Assembly (NCBI GenBank): GCA_946480485.1
Contig: CAMLJW010000149.1
Coordinates: 1 to 11,152 of the forward strand
Reading direction: 5' to 3'
From: an uncultured Streptomyces sp.
GTDB lineage: Bacteria; Actinomycetota; Actinomycetes; Streptomycetales; Streptomycetaceae
Length of the DNA: 11,152 bases
The notes under the pieces are model-generated. The model was not told the DNA's origin. It did not search any database and saw only the letters and a program-made list of their open reading frames with translations. Of the stretch, positions 6,081 through 11,152 are shown in pieces (position 1 is the first letter of the stretch; every line of letters begins with the position of its first letter). Made by a program: the position numbers and the translations under genes.

Positions 6081-8543
6081 TCAGCCCGGCGGCAGCGGCT
6101 GTTCCGCCCAGATCGTCTTTCCGGTGCCGGTCTGTCGGCTGCCCCAGCGCTGCGTGAGCTGGGCGACGAGCAGCAGGCCGCGGCCGCCCTCGTCGAAGAC
6201 GTGCGCCCGGCGCAGATGCGGTGAGGTGGAGCTGCCGTCGGAGACCTCGCAGATGAGGGTGCGGTCGCGGATCAGGCGGAGCTGGATGGGGGGTTCGCCG
6301 TAGCGGATGGCGTTGGTGACGAGTTCGCTGACGACGAGTTCGGTGACGAAAGTAGCCTCGTCCAGACCCCAGTCGGCCAGCTGCTCGGTAACGTCCTGCC
6401 GGGCAGCGGCCACATGTTCGGGGTCCGGCGGGATGTCCCAGGTGGCCACCTGGTCGGCGCCCAGCGCGCGGGTGCGGGCCAGCAGCAGGGCCACGTCGTC
6501 GGCGGGCTGGGCCGGCAGCACGGACTTGAGCACCGTGTCGCACAAGGAGTCCAGGGAATCGGCGGACACGGTCAGCGCACGACACAGCTCTGCGGTGCCA
6601 CGGTCGAGGTCGCGGTCGCGCCCCTCGATCAGCCCGTCCGTGTAGAGGGCGATCAGCGAACCCTCGGGCAGCTCCATTTCCGTCGCCTCGAAGGGCAGAC
6701 CCCCCACCCCGAGCGGCGGCCCAGCGGACATCGGGACGAGCCGCGCGGTGCCGTCGGGCAGGAGGACGACCGGTGGCGGAGATCCGGCGGCGGCCAGGGC
6801 CAGGCGGCGCGACACGGGGTCGTAGACCGCGTACAGACAGGTCGCACCCGACTCCGCGACGTCCTCGTCGGCCCCGTCCGTCGCCAGGTGGATCACCAAG
6901 TCGTCGAGGTGGGTCAGGAGTTCGTCCGGCGGCAGATCAACGTCGGCGAGGGTCCGTACGGCCGTCCGCAGGCGCCCCATGGTCGCGGACGACTGGATGC
7001 CGTGTCCGACCACGTCGCCCACGACGAGAGCGACCCGGCTGCCGGACAGCGGGATCACATCGAACCAGTCGCCCCCGATACCGGCCACCGCCCCGCTCGG
7101 GAGATAGCGGTGGGCCACCTCCACCGCCGCCTGTCCGGGCAGCCCCCGCGGCAGCAGACTGTGCTGGAGGGCCAGCGCGGTCGACCGCTCACGGGCGAAC
7201 CGGCGGGCGTTGTCCACACAGACGGCGGCCCGGCTCGCCAGCTCCTCGGCGAGAGCGACGTCGTCACCGGCATACGGATCCGGGTTGGCGACCCGGACGA
7301 AGACCGCGACACCCAGCGTGGTGCCGCGGGCCCGCAAGGGTACGGCCAGCAGCGAGTGAACGGTCACGCCGTACTCACGGTCCTTGGCGTCTCGCGCCTC
7401 GTGGCCGCGCAGCCACTGGTCGAAGTCCGGTTCCCCGGCTCTGCTGAGCACCGCCCGTCCCTCCAGCAGCGCCCGCGCGGGCGGCGAGAACGGTGGATAG
7501 GTGTCCGCCTCGCCCAGCTCGACGGCCGCCTCGGGTGTCCCCGTGATGACGGACCGGTGCGCTACCCGGCGCAACAGGACGTCGGTACGCTCGGCCGTCG
7601 TCGGTTCGTCCGCCCGCAGGACCCAGTCCAGCAGGTCCACGCTGGCAAAGTCGGCGAAACGCGGCACCACGAGCCCCAGCAGTTCGTCGGCGGTGCGGAC
7701 CACGTCCAAAGTGGTCCCGATGCCGGCCGCGGCCTCGTTCAGCAGGGCCAGCCGCTGCCGGGCCCAGTGTTGCTCGCTGCTGTCGAACGCGGCGATGGCG
7801 ACCGCGGTCAGGTCGCCGGAGGCGGCGCGTACCGGCCACATCTCGATGTTCCACGCGTGCTCCCGGCTCCCGGACGGCGCGCGGGTGTAGCTCTCGTAGC
7901 GCACGGCGTCCCCGGTCCGGGCCACCTTGCGAATGTGCTCGAGAAACCCCCGGCTGGTCCGGTCCTCCGGCACGGTGCCCTCGTAGAACCGCCCCACCAG
8001 GGCATCCTCGCCGACTCCCATGACCCGGCAGGCCACGTCGTTGAGCCGCAGATAGCGCTGGTCCGTGCTGAAGGCGGACATCGACACGGAGGCCTGCTGG
8101 AACGCCTGCTCCGCCAGGGTCGGCTCCGGCTCGCCGGGGTACGCGGCGGTGACTACGAATCCGGACGGTCCGGCGTCCCGGCCCAGCACGGGTTGCGCCG
8201 TCAACGCGAGCGCGACGCGGTGACCGTCCCGATGCCGCACGACGACCTCACCGGACAGCACGACGACCTCACCATCCGGCGGGGCCACCGCCTCCCGCGG
8301 CGGGTCCTCGGCGAGCAGGTCCCCCGCCGCCCGCCCCAGGACTTCCTCGGCCGCATACCCCGTCAGCCGCCGGGCACCCTCGCTCCACCCCGTCACCGTG
8401 CCCTGTGCATCGACGATCGCGGCGGCGACATGCTCCATACGCCCCAGAATGATCCCTTCCTCGCTTCCCATCAACCGGTAATCGTTGACAGGGGCGCGAC
8501 AGGGTTCCAGGAATTGCCGCATGGCCGGGCACTGGCTCGGCAC
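6081..8543 (-). CDS. PAS-PAS-GAF-SpoIIE phosphatase-HATPase signalling protein
   Basis: Multidomain Ser/Thr phosphatase of the SpoIIE/RsbU type, expected to dephosphorylate an anti-anti-sigma factor and so release a sigma factor. Domains in the 820 residues are: PAS 1 (about 38-130), PAS 2 (145-255), GAF (265-450), PP2C/SpoIIE (475-690) and a C-terminal RsbW-like ATPase (705-815). The phosphatase has its metal-binding acids: G-G-D492-W-F-D, G509-D510-V-V-G-H-G, Y-T-D636-G and the final A-D-D683. The ATPase keeps E739-L-V-T-N744, D769-G and G786-G-R-G-L, so kinase activity is plausible. There are no membrane segments, so it is cytoplasmic. The start is uncertain. GTG at 8543 gives the longest form without a clear ribosome-binding site; ATGs at 8522, 8471 and 8438 also precede the first PAS domain. 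No partner anti-sigma or anti-anti-sigma gene is adjacent. Confidence 0.9.
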   Translation of the reverse strand: MPSQCPAMRQFLEPCRAPVNDYRLMGSEEGIILGRMEHVAAAIVDAQGTVTGWSEGARRLTGYAAEEVLGRAAGDLLAEDPPREAVAPPDGEVVVLSGEVVVRHRDGHRVALALTAQPVLGRDAGPSGFVVTAAYPGEPEPTLAEQAFQQASVSMSAFSTDQRYLRLNDVACRVMGVGEDALVGRFYEGTVPEDRTSRGFLEHIRKVARTGDAVRYESYTRAPSGSREHAWNIEMWPVRAASGDLTAVAIAAFDSSEQHWARQRLALLNEAAAGIGTTLDVVRTADELLGLVVPRFADFASVDLLDWVLRADEPTTAERTDVLLRRVAHRSVITGTPEAAVELGEADTYPPFSPPARALLEGRAVLSRAGEPDFDQWLRGHEARDAKDREYGVTVHSLLAVPLRARGTTLGVAVFVRVANPDPYAGDDVALAEELASRAAVCVDNARRFARERSTALALQHSLLPRGLPGQAAVEVAHRYLPSGAVAGIGGDWFDVIPLSGSRVALVVGDVVGHGIQSSATMGRLRTAVRTLADVDLPPDELLTHLDDLVIHLATDGADEDVAESGATCLYAVYDPVSRRLALAAAGSPPPVVLLPDGTARLVPMSAGPPLGVGGLPFEATEMELPEGSLIALYTDGLIEGRDRDLDRGTAELCRALTVSADSLDSLCDTVLKSVLPAQPADDVALLLARTRALGADQVATWDIPPDPEHVAAARQDVTEQLADWGLDEATFVTELVVSELVTNAIRYGEPPIQLRLIRDRTLICEVSDGSSTSPHLRRAHVFDEGGRGLLLVAQLTQRWGSRQTGTGKTIWAEQPLPPG

Positions 8544-8626
8544 GACGGGACTCTACGCGTCCGGGAGGACCGGACCGGGTGTGAGCGCTCGGGCCGCCGG
8601 CCGGGCTGCTGGATCCACACGCTCGC

Positions 8627-8645
8627 ACTCGCACGTACTCGCACG
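8627..8645. repeat. ACTCGCACG direct repeat
   Basis: ACTCGCACG occurs at 8627-8635 and again at 8637-8645, preceded by a partial copy (CTCGCA). It lies in the 201-bp spacer between the P450 gene and the phosphatase gene, that is, in the presumed upstream region of the phosphatase. I see no convincing promoter hexamers in this spacer. Confidence 0.5.
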
Positions 8646-8664
8646 CAGACAAGGAAGGCGCGCG

Positions 8665-8769
8665 CGTGACTCTCAGCGCGCCGTGAGTCTCAGCGCCCCG
8701 CGTAGCTGCGCCCCCACGTATCCGCGCCCCTGCCCCCCGGCGTATCAGCGCCCTCCGCGTTTCAGCCCC
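8665..8769. repeat. Degenerate GC-rich repeats spanning the P450 stop codon
   Basis: Six related units share a CGT...TCaGCGCCCC pattern. CGTGACTCTCAGCGCGC (8665) and CGTGAGTCTCAGCGCCC (8682) are abutting 17-mers with two differences. They are followed by CGTAGCTGCGCCCCC (8701), ACGTATCCGCGCCCC (8716), CGTATCAGCGCCC (8741) and CGTTTCAGCCCC (8758). The last two run over the stop codon and final codons of the P450 gene, whose end may therefore have been shaped by the repeat. No coding role is seen in the non-coding part, and the function is unknown. Confidence 0.5.
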
Positions 8770-10151
8770 GTCAGATACCGCCACAGCGACGAGCGCTGCT
8801 GGGCCGCCTGGTTCGGTATGACCGGGGCGGCCTCCTCGGGTCCCGGGGCGGCCGTCGGCGGGTGCTCGGCCCGTGCGGCGAGTTCGTAGCGTACGGGCAG
8901 CGAACGCAGGCCGCGCATGAACGGGGAGGAGCGCCACGGCAGTTGGTCGGCCGGAAGGGCGAGGGCCAGGTTGGAGAACCGCTCGAAGAGCCGGCTCACA
9001 CCAACCGCCGCGACCGTCGAGGCCAGCTCGCGCGCCGGGCACTGGCGGGGGCCCGCACCCCATGCCAGATGCGCCCGGCTGCTGATCATGGAATCCGACG
9101 CCATCTGCCCGACGAAGAGCGGGTCGGTGAGCGCGGCGGCGGAGGAGATCCATACCGGGTCGCCCCTGCGGATCTTGTACTTCCCGAGCGGTGTGTCCTT
9201 GGCCGCGAACCGCGGCACGAAGTTCAGCACCGGCGGCTTGCTCATGAGCACCCGGTTCATGGTCTCCCTGACCATCCCGGCGGAGAGAGTGGCCCGTACC
9301 CCGCCTCCGCCCTCGCCGGCGATGACCTCGACCACGGTGTTGGAGATGAGGATGCCGACGTGGTCGGAGGTCATGCCGAGCAGCATGAACAGTTCACGGG
9401 CCAGCTCGTCGAGTGAGAGATCCGGGTGCGCGGCCAGCAGATACGAGGGGAAGTCGTCCCCCGGCTCCCTGAGCTTCGCCGCCCCCAGTTGCGCCAGCGT
9501 CTCCAGCAGCCGCTCCAGCGCGGGTTCCGCGTACGGGCCGGCGTCCAGCACCCGCCACATGTCCATCAGCGCGTCGTCGCCCTGCGAGCCGGGAAAGCCG
9601 AGCAGATGGCTCGCCACCATCAGCGGCAGTGGCCGGGAGAACTGTGCGGACAGGTCAGCCACGCCCATGCGTCCGCCCTGCCCGATCAGGGTGATCAGCT
9701 CGTCGGCGTACGCGGTGACGGCCGCCTTCAGCCGCTTCGCCTGGGGATGGCGCGGGTCCTGGAACGGCCTGAGCGCCGCGTCCCATGCCGTCCGCAGCGT
9801 CCGGTAGCCGGAACCGCCCTGGATCAGCACATGGTTGACCTCCAGGGAGGGTCCCAGCGGCCAGTCGGAAGGGACCTCTCCGTCCGACCGGGCCCGCCAG
9901 TTCTCCAGGCCCTTCAGCCATACGCCGTCGTCCTGGAGCACTTCGAGCGACTCGCGATACCCCAGCACCAGCCAGGCGGGCACGCCCAGCAGATCGACCG
10001 GGGCGACGGGACCGTACCGCTGTCGCAGCCGCTCGTAGACCAGCGCGGGGCGCCTCTCGTAGTCCCGCGTCAACAGCGGCTCCAGAGACATCGCCTCCAG
10101 CCGTGTGTCGTCCAGGTCCATGGATCCGCCGTCACCGAGGTGGAATTCCAT
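8745..10151 (-). CDS. Cytochrome P450 lacking canonical ExxR (CYP157/conservon-like)
   Basis: Haem-thiolate protein of the bacterial P450 superfamily, 468 residues including a disordered Pro/Ala-rich tail after about 425. The haem loop is A-W364-G-A-G-P-R369-Q-C371-P-A, with tryptophan at the usual phenylalanine position and C371 as haem ligand. The I-helix (L258-G-M-T-S-D-H264) lacks the normal acid-Thr pair. The K-helix reads R-E296-T-M-N-R300, so the Glu and Arg are one residue too far apart and canonical ExxR is missing. Loss of ExxR is documented for the CYP157 family, often found in Streptomyces conservons. The usual conservon partners (sensor kinase, roadblock protein, DUF742 protein, GTPase) are not within the window on its upstream side, so this looks like an orphan copy. 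ATG at 10151 follows GGAGGGG at 11 bases; Met11 is an alternative. Classification is by motif memory and catalytic ability is uncertain. Confidence 0.88.
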   Translation of the reverse strand: MEFHLGDGGSMDLDDTRLEAMSLEPLLTRDYERRPALVYERLRQRYGPVAPVDLLGVPAWLVLGYRESLEVLQDDGVWLKGLENWRARSDGEVPSDWPLGPSLEVNHVLIQGGSGYRTLRTAWDAALRPFQDPRHPQAKRLKAAVTAYADELITLIGQGGRMGVADLSAQFSRPLPLMVASHLLGFPGSQGDDALMDMWRVLDAGPYAEPALERLLETLAQLGAAKLREPGDDFPSYLLAAHPDLSLDELARELFMLLGMTSDHVGILISNTVVEVIAGEGGGGVRATLSAGMVRETMNRVLMSKPPVLNFVPRFAAKDTPLGKYKIRRGDPVWISSAAALTDPLFVGQMASDSMISSRAHLAWGAGPRQCPARELASTVAAVGVSRLFERFSNLALALPADQLPWRSSPFMRGLRSLPVRYELAARAEHPPTAAPGPEEAAPVIPNQAAQQRSSLWRYLTGLKRGGR

Positions 10152-10189
10152 CGTCGTGCGCGCCCCTCCGACACTCGCCGTTCCAGCAG

Positions 10190-10205
10190 GTCACCGGTCG
10201 GTGAC
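10190..10205. promoter_or_regulatory. 16-bp inverted repeat upstream of the P450 gene
   Basis: GTCACCGGTCGGTGAC has two perfect 7-base arms (GTCACCG and CGGTGAC) around a 2-base centre, 39-54 bases before the P450 start codon. Arm length and position fit a dimeric repressor or activator site in the promoter. A nearby CGGTC/GACCG pair (10195-10199 and 10210-10214) partly overlaps it. No matching regulator gene can be assigned. Confidence 0.45.
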
Positions 10206-10326
10206 TACGGACCGTGGGGAGACCATACCTCAGGCCACCCGCGACGGGAGAAACGGGTGCGATCCTGAGGCAGATCCCGTGGGCAGGAGCCGGGGAAAGC
10301 GCGCAAGATCGCCTACGACGCCCGCG

Positions 10327-10683
10327 CCGGATCCCCGCATCCCCGCGCTCGTAGTGGAGTTCGACAACGCGGCCGGGGCCCGCGCCATCACCGGCCACCT
10401 GCTCTCGGCGGGCCACCGAAAGACCGTCGTCCTCGGCGGCCTGCCCGGCCACACGCCCCTGGACGCCCGCGTCGCCAGTCGTCTGCAGTCGTCTGCAGTC
10501 GTCAACTACAACGACGTCCCGCTCGCGGAGGACTTCAACCCACCCCAGACCAGTTCCGGCCCCGTCCGAGGAACTCGGCCGGGCCGCCGTGCATCGCCCT
10601 GCGCGACCCCCGAACAGGCCGCGGGTGCCCACCACTTGCTCGGCGCCCACATCGTCATACGCGACAGCGTCGCCGCGCCCCCC
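10327..10683 (+). pseudogene. Decayed LacI-family regulator remnant
   Basis: Translation shows LacI-family effector-domain pieces in correct order but broken. The block from 10348 reads LVVEFDNAAGARAIT, then HLLSAGHRKTVVLGGLPGHT, the usual mid-protein segment. It then jumps directly at about 10500 to VVNYNDVPLAEDFNPP, a segment that normally lies about 90 residues later. PSEELGRAAV (10562-10591) is in the next frame, IALRDP (10593-10610) in the third, and EQAAGAHHLLGAHIVIRDSVAAP (10612-10680) back in the first. The gene thus has a large internal deletion and at least three indels, and no helix-turn-helix domain is recognisable upstream (a GTG at 10279 opens the frame). It has no in-frame stop near its expected end. 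It is not orthologous in any obvious way to the intact LacI gene at 3364-4383. The relic fills most of the 678-bp stretch between the P450 and the next gene. Confidence 0.75.
10477..10503 (+). repeat. Tandem 10-bp repeat at the pseudogene deletion joint
   Basis: AGTCGTCTGC is repeated at 10477-10486 and 10487-10496 and continues as AGTCGTC to 10503, giving 2.7 copies. It lies exactly where the LacI relic jumps from its GLPGHT segment to its VVNYNDVPLAE segment. This suggests that slippage or end-joining made the deletion. Confidence 0.7.
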
Positions 10684-10783
10684 TGCGGGGCGCGGCTTCC
10701 GAGCGGACGCGCGCCCGCCACAAGTCGGAGGACTCACGCCCCCCGCATGACCGCGCCGCGTCTTTCGGCCGACTCTTACCACC

Positions 10784-10812
10784 TGCCCCCCCGGCCCCGG
10801 CCATCGGGGGCA
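10784..10812 (-). terminator. GC-rich hairpin after the PDPGK-repeat gene
   Basis: TGCCCCC (10784-10790) and GGGGGCA (10806-10812) form a 7-bp stem around a 15-base loop that is itself self-complementary (CCGGCCCCGGCC). It lies 18 bases beyond the stop codon of the minus-strand gene. There is no T-run on that strand, so it is a candidate factor-assisted or high-GC-type terminator. Confidence 0.45.
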
Positions 10813-10829
10813 CCTTTCCGTCATCAGGC

Positions 10830-11152
10830 TCAGGCGGCGTCGAGGATTGCCTTTGCTTCCGCATCCAGCTTGTCTGCGTACTCCCGGGTGACGACACCGT
10901 CGGACTTCGCTTGCTGGATTGATGTTCTGAGTTCGGTGACGAGGCTGGCCGGGTCGCCCCCGTTCCGGATAAGGCTCTCAATATTCTTGCACTTGTTCTG
11001 CAGATCGGTGCCAAAATTACTTTTGATCGACCCTGATTTGAGCCCGTCGGCCACAACCTTCAGGAAACCGTCGCAGGGCGCGGCGTCCGGATTGCCAGGA
11101 TCCGGTTTTCCGGGATCCGGTTTTCCGGGATCCGGTTTTCCGGGATCCGGTT
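10830..11152 (-). CDS. C-terminal part of a protein with PDPGK repeats, function unknown
   Basis: Partial gene. The frame is open to the window edge, so the true start is outside and an internal GTG at 11054 need not be the start. The visible 107 codons begin with four PDPGK/PDPGN pentapeptides. These are followed by an AAPCDGFLKVVADGL segment and a charged, probably helical C-terminus (about 75 residues, ending DAEAKAILDAA). A Pro/Gly/Lys/Asp pentapeptide linker before a small helical module is common in actinobacterial surface or secreted proteins and in kinase extracellular tails, but no family can be named. Two cysteines (in AAPCDG and NKCKN) could form a disulfide outside the cell. Codon use is unusual here: AAA, TTT, ATT, TCA and CTT codons appear in a short stretch, and the G+C content is lower than in the neighbouring genes, which may indicate acquisition. 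Confidence 0.65.
   Translation of the reverse strand, partial: PDPGKPDPGKPDPGKPDPGNPDAAPCDGFLKVVADGLKSGSIKSNFGTDLQNKCKNIESLIRNGGDPASLVTELRTSIQQAKSDGVVTREYADKLDAEAKAILDAA
11098..11152. repeat. 15-bp tandem repeat encoding PDPGK
   Basis: The unit GGATCCGGTTTTCCG recurs with period 15 from 11098 to the window end, about 3.7 copies, nearly without change. Because 15 is a multiple of three, it encodes repeated PDPGK on the minus strand. The near identity at DNA level points to recent expansion, so copy number probably varies among strains. The array may continue beyond the window. Confidence 0.9.

Noticed and set aside
8485..8490. TTGACA hexamer on the plus strand
   Set aside because: It lies inside the phosphatase coding region, has no -10 partner at a proper distance and no plus-strand gene follows.
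6414..8669. Plus-strand open frame of 751 codons opposite the phosphatase gene
   Set aside because: It mirrors a clear multidomain protein on the other strand, and its translation is Gly/Arg/His-rich with no domain.
10132..10824. Minus-strand open frame of 230 codons between the P450 gene and the window end
   Set aside because: It overlaps the P450 start, runs antisense to the LacI relic, and shows no family-like segment.
11054..11054. GTG at 11054 as the start of a 74-residue protein
   Set aside because: No ribosome-binding site is visible and the frame stays open with a coherent PDPGK repeat upstream, so it is more likely an internal valine codon of a longer gene.
11098..11152. Repeat array considered as CRISPR or extragenic repeat
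   Set aside because: Period 15 without spacers, in frame with the minus-strand gene, giving PDPGK; it is a coding tandem repeat.

Overview
The window has a very high G+C content, with strong third-position G/C bias in its genes. Conservon-type P450s, SpoIIE/PAS/GAF/HATPase phosphatases and sugar ABC operons without their own ATPase are all typical of Streptomyces or a close relative. No tRNA, rRNA, CRISPR array, transposase or prophage gene is visible.

Left part (about 1-5924) is a carbohydrate uptake and hydrolysis locus. On the minus strand lie, in transcription order, a LacI-family repressor (3364-4383), a lipoprotein sugar-binding protein (1919-3262) and two ABC permeases (830-1855 and 23-826). 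The divergent plus-strand gene at 4566-5924 encodes a GH32-like (clan GH-J) glycoside hydrolase with no signal peptide. The 182-bp divergent spacer holds two closely matching CG-centred operator-like repeats, one near each gene start. The simplest model is import of an oligosaccharide, perhaps fructose-containing, cleavage in the cytoplasm, and control by the LacI repressor. No ATPase gene is present; in Streptomyces such importers commonly share MsiK. The last permease is cut by an in-frame TGA, and family-like sequence continues after it.

Middle part (6081-10151): two minus-strand genes. One encodes an 820-aa sensor phosphatase (PAS-PAS-GAF-PP2C/SpoIIE-HATPase). The other encodes a cytochrome P450 whose K-helix lacks the canonical ExxR motif, as known for the CYP157 family. 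They are separated by about 200 bp of degenerate GC-rich repeats that run into the 3' end of the P450 gene.

Right part (10152-11152): the 5' region of the P450 gene carries a 16-bp inverted repeat. Next comes a decayed plus-strand LacI-family regulator (10327-10683) with an internal deletion and several frameshifts. The window ends in the 3' part of a minus-strand gene whose product has PDPGK pentapeptide repeats and a charged helical C-terminus. That gene is less G+C-rich than its neighbours.

I see no clearly new multi-gene system. The points most worth a second look are the ExxR-less P450, the divergent GH32 enzyme with its paired operators, the interrupted permease and the LacI relic.
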